Shown: positions 55,477 through 62,998 of the stretch, piece by piece
Layout of the letters: each line of letters begins with the position of its first letter
Numbering within the stretch: the first letter of the stretch is position 1
Assembly (NCBI GenBank): GCA_029550965.1
Contig: JAKPGJ010000014.1
Span: 1-64,000, forward strand
From: Bacillota bacterium
GTDB lineage: Bacteria > Bacillota > Clostridia > Oscillospirales > CAG-382
Length of the DNA stretch: 64,000 nucleotides
Direction of reading: 5' to 3'
The notes under the pieces: model-generated
Seen by the model: only the letters and a program-made list of their open reading frames with translations
Databases searched by the model: none
Told to the model about the DNA's origin: nothing
Position numbers and translations under genes: made by a program

Positions 55477-55568
55477 TGGCGGAAAGAGAGGGATTCGAAC
55501 CCTCGGAACGCTTTTAACGTTCACACGATTTCCAGTCGTGCGCCTTAGACCAACTCAGCCATCTTTCC
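55477..55568 (-). tRNA. tRNA-Ser (GGA anticodon)
   Basis: The minus-strand cloverleaf has acceptor GGAAAGA / TCTTTCC, discriminator G and an encoded CCA (55477-55479). The anticodon loop CTGGAAA gives GGA, reading TCC/TCT serine codons. It has a long variable arm (GAACG..CGTTC), as class II tRNAs must, and a normal T arm with GGTTCGAATCC. Its own consensus promoter is upstream and a terminator downstream. Confidence 0.97.
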
Positions 55569-55596
55569 GTGCGCGGGTCTTCTGAAAGCGGATGTA

Positions 55597-55625
55597 ATTA
55601 TAGCATAATGTTTTTACGTTGTCAA
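55597..55625 (-). promoter_or_regulatory. Consensus promoter of tRNA-Ser
   Basis: Minus-strand TTGACA (55625-55620) and TATAAT (55602-55597), perfect hexamers with 17 bp spacing, about 28 bp upstream of the tRNA 5' end. Confidence 0.9.
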
Positions 55626-55760
55626 CATAATTTGTCATGATTTCGTCTGGACGTCGATATAATATACTATGGAATAATTATGAACAATTACACGTTTGCC
55701 GTTATTTAAAGAGAATAAGAAAATTAATGACGAAAAAATGAAAAAATATAATAAAGGATC

Positions 55761-55789
55761 TTGATTTTTATCGGAGGATATTATATAAT
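55761..55789 (+). promoter_or_regulatory. Promoter of the CBM9-like protein gene
   Basis: TTGATT (55761-55766) and TATAAT (55784-55789) with 17 bp spacing. The ATG at 55842 is preceded by AAGGAG. Confidence 0.8.
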
Positions 55790-55841
55790 ATACGCACGTA
55801 TAGATAAAATACAAACAAAATCTTGGTAAGGAGACGAAATT

Positions 55842-56948
55842 ATGAAAAAGATTATTTCAATCTTGATTGTGCTGGTGATGGCGGCTACGGTTTTCATAAT
55901 GCCTACATCAGCAGCGAAAACGAACGCGGCTGTAACATTTGAGTATCTTGCCAAAGCGCCCGTAATCGACGGTGTGGTAAAATCCGGCGAGTACAAAAAG
56001 ATTCATTCTGTTGATTATTCAAAAGATGAGTTTATCGATGCTTACGACAAAGACAGAAGCATTAAAGCGGATTTTTATGCCGGATGCGATAAGGAATACC
56101 TCTATATGGCTTGGGTAGTACATACGGATATCAACAAGTTTATGGACCCCAACAAAGACTATGACGGCAAAAACGACGGCTTTACAGATAATGACCTTCA
56201 CTGGATGTGGATGTATTCCTGTGTACAGTTTATTATCACGCCCGGCGCTCCCCAGAACGGCAAAACAAAGTATCAGACAAGCCAATACTCCGGCAACTAT
56301 CTTGAAGTAGGTCTTGCAATTGTCGGCAGCGAGAGCAAAAAGACAGCATGGAGCATCCCGACGGGCGCTCCGGGACTCAAACCGGATGACTGGGATTTTG
56401 CAGGACTTCGCGACGAAAAAGCAAAGACAACTACATACGAAGTCAGAATACCGTGGAACAAATCCGGTATTTTGAAGGTCGGAAACGGGGCCCAGTTCGG
56501 TCTTACATATGCAATCGGCGATCAGGAAGACTTTAATGTTCAAAACAATATGTGCGAGTGGCAGGATGGAATCCTCGGCTCCAAGAACGCAGATGCCGGC
56601 GCTGTTATTACATTGAAAGGTTTCCCCGACAATAACGTGATTGAAATCTCCTATGCTACATCATCTGCCGCATCATCTGCCGCATCATCTGCCGCATCTT
56701 CAGCCGCATCTTCTGTAACTTCGGCTACAACATCAACCGAATCCAGCAAGGTTTCTTCCTCGGCTTCCGCCACATCCTCTAAACCCGCTTCTTCCGCTCC
56801 GTCCGCTTCAAAAACGGACTCAAGCTCACAAGCACCTGAAGAAGATAACAATTCACTACTTATTTGGATAATCGTTATTGCGGTTGTCGTAATTGGCGGC
56901 GGCGTCGCAGCTTACTTCATAATCTCAAAGAATAAGAAGCAGCAGTAA
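55842..56948 (+). CDS. Membrane-anchored extracellular CBM9/DOMON-like protein
   Basis: A 368-residue protein. Signal peptide 1-24. Residues ~30-268 form a beta-sandwich module with the APVIDGVVKSGEY opening and aromatic-rich DNDLHWMWMYSCVQF, like carbohydrate-binding family 9 and DOMON-like domains. A Ser/Ala/Thr-rich linker (~272-330) with repeated ASSA units follows. One membrane helix (LLIWIIVIAVVVIGGG) and a short basic tail (KNKKQQ) end the protein. It is probably a surface glycan or heme binder. No LPxTG is present, so anchoring is by the helix. A good promoter and ribosome binding site suggest high expression. Confidence 0.8.
   Translation: MKKIISILIVLVMAATVFIMPTSAAKTNAAVTFEYLAKAPVIDGVVKSGEYKKIHSVDYSKDEFIDAYDKDRSIKADFYAGCDKEYLYMAWVVHTDINKFMDPNKDYDGKNDGFTDNDLHWMWMYSCVQFIITPGAPQNGKTKYQTSQYSGNYLEVGLAIVGSESKKTAWSIPTGAPGLKPDDWDFAGLRDEKAKTTTYEVRIPWNKSGILKVGNGAQFGLTYAIGDQEDFNVQNNMCEWQDGILGSKNADAGAVITLKGFPDNNVIEISYATSSAASSAASSAASSAASSVTSATTSTESSKVSSSASATSSKPASSAPSASKTDSSSQAPEEDNNSLLIWIIVIAVVVIGGGVAAYFIISKNKKQQ
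56659..56715 (+). repeat. In-frame 12-bp tandem repeat in the linker
   Basis: Four to five units of gccgcatcatct and variants encode Ala-Ser-Ser-Ala units in the surface protein linker. Being a multiple of three, copy-number change would alter linker length without a frameshift. Confidence 0.85.
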
Positions 56949-56968
56949 TAATCTTCTTTAGTTGATAA

Positions 56969-57007
56969 GACCTGCCGGGTAAAATATTTACTCGGCAGGC
57001 TTTCTTT
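56969..57007 (+). terminator. Terminator of the CBM9-like gene
   Basis: CCTGCCGgGTAAA pairs with TTTACtCGGCAGG, followed by CTTTCTTTT. Confidence 0.85.
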
Positions 57008-57076
57008 TGTAACAATATTTGTAGTATATTGTTACCGAAGAAAGCGTTTTAAAACATCGCAAAGGATGATTATTAT

Positions 57077-57754
57077 ATGAAAAAGAGGTTTATAAGTGTC
57101 ATTTGCGTAATTCTTGCTTCTGTATTTCTTTTGAGCGGATGCGATAAAAAAATCAGCGTAACGCCGAACGAAAAAGGATTTTATGACGAAAAGAACAATA
57201 TTCAGTATGTGCCCTGCTCGGCGCTTGCGGTTCGCCCGGTTTATGAAGCGAGCGAGAAGGATGAGTACGCGACCGACGGGAAAAACGTTTACTATAAAAT
57301 CCAGTTTGAGGATCCTAAAAGGTTTATATGCGACAAGCAGGAAGGCGTGAGCTTTGTTTACCGCAACGCAGAGCTGGATGATATTACCATCGCGAGCTTC
57401 CATCCCATTTCAGCGCAGATTTATTTGGGCGACACTACCTATTTAAGCACGTTTTACTGCGAGCAGAAATATCTGCCGGACGATTTAAAGGACGAAAACG
57501 CTCCGGACGACAGCGCGCTGGTTTATGCTATCCGGGATGCGCTGATAAAGGATGAGGCGGTATATGTCGGCGAAGAAAACATGTCTGACAAAAATGTTTA
57601 TTATATAAGGATGCTTTCAGCGGTCTATCCGGGATTATATTATTTGGTCGTGTTTTTTACCGATGTTAAGGGCGAAGCTTATCTCGTTGACAGAGGAACC
57701 GGCAAGACGGTCGTCTGCCCGGACATCGTAAAAGCAAGAATGGTTAACACATAA
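57077..57754 (+). CDS. Lipoprotein of unknown function
   Basis: A 225-residue protein with a lipoprotein signal and lipobox LLSGC (Cys22). The mature part is soluble and mixed alpha/beta with no domain I recognise. It starts a run with rimI (13 bp apart) and tsaD. This position is often held by tsaE/tsaB, which are absent here. It may be merely cotranscribed. Confidence 0.75.
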   Translation: MKKRFISVICVILASVFLLSGCDKKISVTPNEKGFYDEKNNIQYVPCSALAVRPVYEASEKDEYATDGKNVYYKIQFEDPKRFICDKQEGVSFVYRNAELDDITIASFHPISAQIYLGDTTYLSTFYCEQKYLPDDLKDENAPDDSALVYAIRDALIKDEAVYVGEENMSDKNVYYIRMLSAVYPGLYYLVVFFTDVKGEAYLVDRGTGKTVVCPDIVKARMVNT

Positions 57755-57767
57755 AAAATGATCGAGC

Positions 57768-58211
57768 ATGAATGAAGTATTAATAAGCCCGCTGTCGGAC
57801 GAGTATGTTGAAAGCGCATACCGGACCGAAATTGAGTGCCTTGCGGAAGCGTGGTCGAGACAATCCATTAAAAACTTTATCGGAAGAGAAGACGCTCTTT
57901 ATTTGGTGGCGCAAAAAAACGGTGTGGTCTGCGGCATCGCGGGAATGTATATCGTCAGCGGAGAAGGGCAGATTATGAATATCGCGGTCAGGGAAGGATT
58001 CAGACGGCAGGGCTTTGGAACGCTGCTGCTGGACCGCTTAATTCAGGAAGGCATCAAAAAAGGCGCCCGCTTTTTTACCCTTGAGGTATCCTCCGAAAAC
58101 CAGGCCGCGATACGGCTATACGAGCGTTTCGGTTTTCGGGAAACAGGTAGGCGCAAGAATTATTATAAAAATTCGGACGCGGTCCTGATGACGCTGGACC
58201 GCGCGGAATAA
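57768..58211 (+). CDS. rimI: Ribosomal-protein-alanine N-acetyltransferase
   Basis: A 147-residue GNAT acetyltransferase. The acetyl-CoA motif is REGFRRQGFGTLLLDRL (RxxGxG/A), with FTLEVSSENQAAIRLYERFG following. RimI acetylates the N-terminus of S18 in E. coli; in Firmicutes it is regularly encoded with tsaD, as here. Confidence 0.92.
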   Translation: MNEVLISPLSDEYVESAYRTEIECLAEAWSRQSIKNFIGREDALYLVAQKNGVVCGIAGMYIVSGEGQIMNIAVREGFRRQGFGTLLLDRLIQEGIKKGARFFTLEVSSENQAAIRLYERFGFRETGRRKNYYKNSDAVLMTLDRAE

Positions 58212-58227
58212 GAAAAGAGTCTTAAGC

Positions 58228-59238
58228 ATGTACGTATTAGGCATTGAAACATCTTGTGACGAAACAGCCGCCGCAGTCGTCGCGGACGGACGGAAACTGT
58301 TATCAAGCGTCGTCGCTTCGCAGGTGGATATCCACGCTTTATACGGCGGCGTAGTGCCCGAAATCGCTTCCCGCGCGCATACGGAGGCGATTTACGGCGT
58401 CGTTGAGAACGCGCTGGAGAAAGCGTCGGTCAAGCTGTCGGAGATCGGCGCGATCGCGATTACCTACGCGCCGGGACTGATCGGCGCTTTGCTGACCGGG
58501 CTTTCGTTTGCGAAGGGGTTGTCTTATACCACCGGAATTCCGCTCGTGCCGGTGCACCATATCCGGGGGCATGTGGCGGCGAACTATCTGGTTCACCCCG
58601 ACCTTGCGCCGCCGTTTATCGCGCTGGTTGTTTCCGGCGGTCATACCTCGCTTTTAAAAGTGAACGACTATACGGAGTATGTATCCATCGGGCAGACGCG
58701 CGACGACGCGGCCGGAGAAGCGTTTGACAAAGCGGCAAGGGTGCTGGGGCTTCCGTATCCGGGCGGCGTGGCGATGGACAAGCTCGCCGCGAAAGGCAAT
58801 AAAAAAGCGGTGAAGTTCACCGTCAGCAGCGTTGACGACGCGGAATATGATTTCTCGTTCTCGGGCCTGAAAACCGCGGTCATCAATTATGTGCACAACG
58901 AGCTTTCCAGGGGCAGGGAAATGGACGAAGCGTTCAAAGCGGACGTCGCCGCGTCCTATACCGACGTTCTGATACGCACCATCACGTCGAGGATGCGCCT
59001 TTTGATGGAACGGGACGCCTCTGTTCCCATTGTGCTGGCGGGCGGCGTGGCCGCGAACTCGCACCTTCGGAACGCCGTCAGCGAACTGGCGGACAGTTAC
59101 GGCGTAAAACTGTATCTGCCGCCGCTGTCGCTGTGCGGAGACAACGCCGCGATGATCGCCGCGCAGGGCTACTACGAATACAAAGCGGGCTTAAAGGCGC
59201 CGCTTTCCCTGAACGCTTACGCGACAAGAGCCGTATAA
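58228..59238 (+). CDS. tsaD: tRNA N6-adenosine threonylcarbamoyltransferase
   Basis: A 336-residue Kae1/Qri7-type ASKHA protein that attaches threonylcarbamoyl to A37 of ANN-decoding tRNAs. N-terminal motif GIETSCDETAAAVV, metal ligands HHIRGH (HxxxH), VSGGHTSL, and GGVAANSHLR, with NAAMIAAQGYYEY near the end. The length is normal. A terminator begins within the last codons. Confidence 0.97.
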   Translation: MYVLGIETSCDETAAAVVADGRKLLSSVVASQVDIHALYGGVVPEIASRAHTEAIYGVVENALEKASVKLSEIGAIAITYAPGLIGALLTGLSFAKGLSYTTGIPLVPVHHIRGHVAANYLVHPDLAPPFIALVVSGGHTSLLKVNDYTEYVSIGQTRDDAAGEAFDKAARVLGLPYPGGVAMDKLAAKGNKKAVKFTVSSVDDAEYDFSFSGLKTAVINYVHNELSRGREMDEAFKADVAASYTDVLIRTITSRMRLLMERDASVPIVLAGGVAANSHLRNAVSELADSYGVKLYLPPLSLCGDNAAMIAAQGYYEYKAGLKAPLSLNAYATRAV

Positions 59239-59255
59239 AACTACGGCTCTTTTCT
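59227..59255 (+). terminator. Terminator of tsaD
   Basis: AGAGCCGTA and TACGGCTCT pair around TAAAAC, followed by TTTTCT. The left arm overlaps the end of the coding sequence. Confidence 0.85.
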
Positions 59256-59541
59256 ATAATTTTTATATTTTTTATCGACTGAAAACCATATAAAAGCCGT
59301 TTTTTCCCTGCGCGCAGCCGTCAATGCGTGTAATCAGAAATACATAATGCTTGTCCGAAAAATGTGGATAACTCGGTGGAAAGAGTGGTGAAATCCACAA
59401 AAATTGCCCAGACAAGCCTGATTTTCGCGGAATCGGCGGTGGAAAACTATGTGGAAAATGTGGACTCCATAATTTTTATTATGGGTTTTAACACAGATTA
59501 TGTTAATTCAATTCTGTGAACATTTCCAAACATTGGCATGC
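59256..59541. other. Structured non-coding gap with nested inverted repeats and a DnaA-box-like word
   Basis: The gap lies between convergent tsaD and the DUF6062 gene. It contains nested stems GCTTGTC (59349-59355)/GACAAGC (59411-59417) and TGTGGAT (59363-59369)/ATCCACA (59393-59399). CCATAAT/ATTATGG follows at 59468-59484. TGTGGATAA at 59363-59371 is a perfect DnaA box complement, and related TGTGGA words occur at 59450 and 59459. No gene is seen. Confidence 0.6.
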
Positions 59542-60243
59542 TCATTTCAGCTCGAAGTCGGTCGGCCCGCTCAGGAAGCGAATGGCGCGCTCGACCGAAT
59601 CTTTGGAATTGCCCCACGGTTCGCTGTCGTAGCGGTAGTCGAACTTTTTGCAGAACCAGGACACGTCGTCCTTGAGTTCCGCAAGGTAGCCGGAAACGAT
59701 TCTGTCTGCGTCTTTGACAAGGTTCGCGTACTGCTTTTTGTCCGAAGAACGAAAAGCCGTTTCTAACAGCCGTTTGTAATGCGGCAGGCAGAACATTTTC
59801 TGCGCGTTGAATTTTTCCACAAACTCGAGCTCGGTGTTATACAGATAAACCGCGGTGGAAAACATCTTGCTGATTTTTTCCTCAATCCGGTCGCAGACGT
59901 AGCAGCTGCGCTCCAGCTTTTCAATTCTTTCAATCGGTTTCGCCGCGATGTTTTTCGCGAACAAACCGCCAGGCTTCAAGTCGTCCTGCAGCTCGGAAAG
60001 GTGGCTTTCGAGCATAAGCCCGAGTCCCAGGCGGTTCTTGAGATGGAACATCTTGACAAAATGCGTTTTGCAGAAGCCTTTTTTGTTCGTCACAATGCGG
60101 ACGTCCGGCTCCATCATGGACGCGCCTAAAATTAAATCCAGCTCGTTGTCCTCTAACTTTTTGAACAGATAGCAAAACGGGCAGCCGTCTGCGCTGTTTT
60201 CAAAAGCCTGGTTGACGGGGATTGTGTATATTCTTTCCTGCAA
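59542..60243 (-). CDS. DUF6062 family protein with paired Cys motifs
   Basis: A 233-residue soluble protein. The first Cys pair is CPFCYLF near residue 21, followed by GFCKTH. The second pair is CYVCDRIEEK near residue 114, with FCLPHY later. This duplicated CxxC...CxxH pattern is typical of DUF6062, a family of Clostridia with no known function. Metal binding is likely. The start is a TTG at 60243 with AAGGAG eight bases upstream. It is divergent from the OGG-type glycosylase. Confidence 0.8.
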   Translation of the reverse strand: MQERIYTIPVNQAFENSADGCPFCYLFKKLEDNELDLILGASMMEPDVRIVTNKKGFCKTHFVKMFHLKNRLGLGLMLESHLSELQDDLKPGGLFAKNIAAKPIERIEKLERSCYVCDRIEEKISKMFSTAVYLYNTELEFVEKFNAQKMFCLPHYKRLLETAFRSSDKKQYANLVKDADRIVSGYLAELKDDVSWFCKKFDYRYDSEPWGNSKDSVERAIRFLSGPTDFELK

Positions 60244-60265
60244 GAAATCAACTCCTTTTTAAAAG

Positions 60266-60293
60266 AGTATAACGATAAATTCCTTAATTTCAA
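60266..60293 (-). promoter_or_regulatory. Promoter of the DUF6062 gene
   Basis: Minus-strand TTGAAA (60293-60288) and TATACT (60271-60266) with 16 bp spacing, about 22 bp from the TTG. Confidence 0.65.
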
Positions 60294-60309
60294 GTGTGGT
60301 TTTATAAAT

Positions 60310-61176
60310 ATGGAAGTATTTTCTGAAAACAACAACATAATCCTCCGGTCCTGCGAGAACTTTGATTTGGACCAGACGTTCAACTGCGGGCAGTGCTTCC
60401 GCTTTGAGAAAGCAGACGGCGTATATACCGGCGTCGCGCTCGGCAGGCAGATTTCTCTTATGCAGGAGGGCGATACCGTAATTATCTATAACACCGCGCC
60501 GGAAGAGTTTGAAGCCAAATGGAGAGCGTATTTTGACCTTGACCGGGATTACGCGGCAATTATTCGGGAACTGTCCTTCGACGAACGGATCAGAACCGCC
60601 GTTCAAAAAACAAGCGGCATCCGCATTCTCCGGCAGGACGGGTGGGAAACCCTGTGCGCGTTTATTATATCCCAAAACAACAATATTCCGCGCATCAAAA
60701 AAATCATCGCTTCGCTTTGCAGACTGCTCGGCGAAGCGATTGGGGAGAATGTCTACGCGTTCCCGACCGCGGAAAGGATTTGCTCCGCGGGCGAAGCGGG
60801 GTTGACCGCGCTGAACTGCGGCTATCGGGCAAAATACCTGTACGACGCGGCAAAAAAGGTTGCACAGGGCGAAATAGACCTGACAAGGCTGCCGAAACTT
60901 CCGTATATGGAAGCCAAACAGGAGCTGATGAAAATAAAAGGAGTCGGCGATAAGGTCGCCGACTGCGCGCTGCTTTTCGGTCTTGGTTTTTACGAAGCGT
61001 TTCCGATGGACGTATGGGTAAAGCGCGCGGTTCGGAATTACTACGGCGCCGATTTTAAGCCCGAATATTTCGGGAGATACGCCGGCATCGCGCAGCAGTA
61101 CCTGTTTTACTACGAGCGCAGCTTCGCTAAAAAAGCGAATTCGCGAACAGCGAATACAGAAAAAGTACAATGCTGA
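60310..61176 (+). CDS. ogg: 8-oxoguanine DNA glycosylase (OGG1-type, HhH-GPD)
   Basis: A 288-residue glycosylase/AP lyase for oxidised guanine. The N-terminal OGG domain is FDLDQTFNCGQCFRFEK. The HhH-GPD hairpin is LMKIKGVGDKVADCALLFG with the catalytic Lys (GDK), and the catalytic Asp is in FPMDVWVKR. The length fits the OGG1 form found in Clostridia (as in C. acetobutylicum). The last ~20 residues (KKANSRTANTEKVQC) look unconserved. The ribosome binding site is poor. Confidence 0.94.
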   Translation: MEVFSENNNIILRSCENFDLDQTFNCGQCFRFEKADGVYTGVALGRQISLMQEGDTVIIYNTAPEEFEAKWRAYFDLDRDYAAIIRELSFDERIRTAVQKTSGIRILRQDGWETLCAFIISQNNNIPRIKKIIASLCRLLGEAIGENVYAFPTAERICSAGEAGLTALNCGYRAKYLYDAAKKVAQGEIDLTRLPKLPYMEAKQELMKIKGVGDKVADCALLFGLGFYEAFPMDVWVKRAVRNYYGADFKPEYFGRYAGIAQQYLFYYERSFAKKANSRTANTEKVQC

Positions 61177-61527
61177 GGATCAGCGCGGGCGTTACGACAT
61201 AAATCAGTTTTTTTATGATGCTGATGGCGATCCGTCCTTTCCGTCGTTTCTATGGATATTATTTCCAGATACGCCCGCGCGTAAACATCCGAATGCCCAA
61301 AAATCGATTAAAAACAGAGAAAAACCGCTTATACGCACTGGTATGAGCGGTTTTTTTAAGCTTTTCCCAAGGAAGGCGCACCACGGTTGCTTCTGCAGTG
61401 AGACCATGATGCAGCAGCTTTGCCCATTGCCTGCCATTGAACGACACGGCGTTTTGGGAAAATCCCTTTCAGTTCTCATGCTTTTCAAACGAGACATCAG
61501 CTGTTACTCAATTATGTTTCTTGCCGT
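61177..61527. other. Gap with a terminator and an unexplained 150-bp segment
   Basis: After ogg, a hairpin terminator lies at 61319-61357. The remaining 61358-61527 has GC-rich, gene-like composition without a convincing reading frame. Short minus-strand frames (61213-61497 and 61259-61447) run through the terminator and lack a ribosome binding site. It may be a decayed gene piece or an intergenic repeat. Confidence 0.4.
61319..61357 (+). terminator. Terminator downstream of ogg
   Basis: AAACCGCTtAT pairs with ATgAGCGGTTT around ACGCACTGGT, followed by seven Ts. Confidence 0.85.
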
Positions 61528-61617
61528 TTAGCAGCAGCAGCAAATAATGATAATAGCAATGAGAATGATAATCCAACAAGCGTTGTTGCCGTTGAATACT
61601 GAATCAAAGCAACCCAT
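61528..61617 (-). CDS. 29-residue Cys/Ile-rich membrane peptide
   Basis: The ATG at 61617 has GGGAGG seven bases upstream, a very strong site. The product reads MGCFDSVFNGNNACW, then eleven hydrophobic residues (Ile-rich) ending in four cysteines and the stop. The hydrophobic part is long enough for a short membrane segment. It lies downstream of hom on the same strand, with about 95 bp between. I do not know its function. Small peptides of this style in Clostridia are sometimes spore-associated, but that is inference. Confidence 0.7.
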   Translation of the reverse strand: MGCFDSVFNGNNACWIIILIAIIIICCCC

Positions 61618-61712
61618 TACATATCCTCCCTTCAATAGTTATGATATGAAGGAGCGATATAATGGGTTACGAAAAATTCTGAAAATAAATTTTGGGAAAA
61701 AACGATAAAAAT

Positions 61713-62978
61713 TTAATCTTCTACGAACGGTATCATCGAAATCAGCTCGACTTCGATCTCTTTGAACCGTTCCTGCAAATCGTCGACGATGTTGTTTTCG
61801 ACGCTCGACGTAAAGAAGATAATGTCGTACCGGTCGCCGATTTTGTCCTTTTGCAGAATCTTTTCGATGTTGATGGATTTTTCCGAGAGAATGTTGGTGA
61901 TTTTGTTGAGCTTTCCGATGGTATCGTGCGCTCTGACGCGGATATACTGGTTGTTCTTCCGCTCGCAGACTTCCTTCCATTCGGAAACGGCGGGCTGTTT
62001 GTAAATCCGCTTCCCGGTAATGATGTTCACCACGTCGTCGAACATCGCCGAAGCGGTGGGACGGTCGCCGGCGCCCTGCCCGTAAAAGCTCATTTTCCCG
62101 CTGTGAGAGGACGTAATCGATATGATATTAAAGTTCGAAAACGTGTTGGCGATAATGTCGTCGTTTTTAATCAGGCAGGGACCGATGTTGTATAAGAGCT
62201 TGTCGCCGTGGTCCTCGATGTTGATGACCGGCTTGATGGTATACCCCAGCTCGTTCGCGAACTTCATGTCGGACAAGTCGATTTTGGAATAGGGCGTGGT
62301 TCTTACCCGGCTGTGGTCGAAATGCTTTCCGAACCCGAACATGGAAAGAATGACGGCTTTGTACAAAGCGTCGAAGCTCCTGATGTCCTCGCTCGGGTCG
62401 TTTTCGGCGTAGCCGTTCTGCTGGGCTTTTTTGAGCGCTTCATCGAAGGTGTTGTTGTCTTTGAACATCTTGGTGTAGATAAAGTTGGACGTGGCGTTCA
62501 CAATGCCGGAGATCCGGACAACCTGCTCGCCGTTGTGGCAGTTCTCAAGAATCTTCGCGATCGGGATGCCGCCGCCGACAGTGGCGTCGTATTTTAAAAC
62601 CACGCCGTTTTGGTTCGCCGCGCAAAGGATTTCCGGGCCGTAGAACGCAAGCGCTTTTTTGCTGGACATGACCACGCTTTTTTTGTTCCGAATCGCCTTC
62701 ATGACGTATTCGTAAGTAAGCTCGGTGCCGGCGCCGCCGACGCACTCGCAGATGATGTCCGTGTCGGGATCGTTGACCACCTCGTCGGGGTCGGTGGTCA
62801 ATGCTGCCGCATCGATGTTGACGCCGCGTTTTTTGCTCGGGTCCCGGACGAAAATTTTGCCGATTTCCAATTCGATGCCGTAATTCTTCTTTAAGGAATC
62901 TTTGCTGTTGAGCGCGATGTTGACCAGCTCGGAGCCGACAACGCCAAGCCCTAACAGACCGATTTTTACTTTCTCCAT
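61713..62978 (-). CDS. hom: Homoserine dehydrogenase
   Basis: A 421-residue enzyme that reduces aspartate semialdehyde to homoserine (threonine/methionine pathway). The N-terminal nucleotide-binding motif is LLGLGVVGSELV. The catalytic core includes SSKKALAFYG, VGGGIPIAKIL, GIVNATSNFI (family GxxNGTxNxI with Ala for Gly) and AYAENDPSED-like (here GYAENDPSEDI). A C-terminal ACT domain begins near residue 350 (IRVRAHDTIGKLNKITNILS), implying feedback control by an amino acid. It follows the M24 peptidase by 20 bp. Confidence 0.95.
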   Translation of the reverse strand: MEKVKIGLLGLGVVGSELVNIALNSKDSLKKNYGIELEIGKIFVRDPSKKRGVNIDAAALTTDPDEVVNDPDTDIICECVGGAGTELTYEYVMKAIRNKKSVVMSSKKALAFYGPEILCAANQNGVVLKYDATVGGGIPIAKILENCHNGEQVVRISGIVNATSNFIYTKMFKDNNTFDEALKKAQQNGYAENDPSEDIRSFDALYKAVILSMFGFGKHFDHSRVRTTPYSKIDLSDMKFANELGYTIKPVINIEDHGDKLLYNIGPCLIKNDDIIANTFSNFNIISITSSHSGKMSFYGQGAGDRPTASAMFDDVVNIITGKRIYKQPAVSEWKEVCERKNNQYIRVRAHDTIGKLNKITNILSEKSINIEKILQKDKIGDRYDIIFFTSSVENNIVDDLQERFKEIEVELISMIPFVED

Positions 62979-62998
62979 ATATGATGCCTTCCCAGGTT

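Noticed and set aside
59256-59541. Chromosomal replication origin
   Set aside because: Only one perfect DnaA box and a few weak variants are present. No dnaA, dnaN, rpmH or recF is near, so it is at most a minor DnaA-binding site.
61213-61497. 94-codon minus-strand frame after ogg
   Set aside because: It runs through a clear terminator hairpin, has no ribosome binding site and resembles no family. It was kept only as an unexplained segment.
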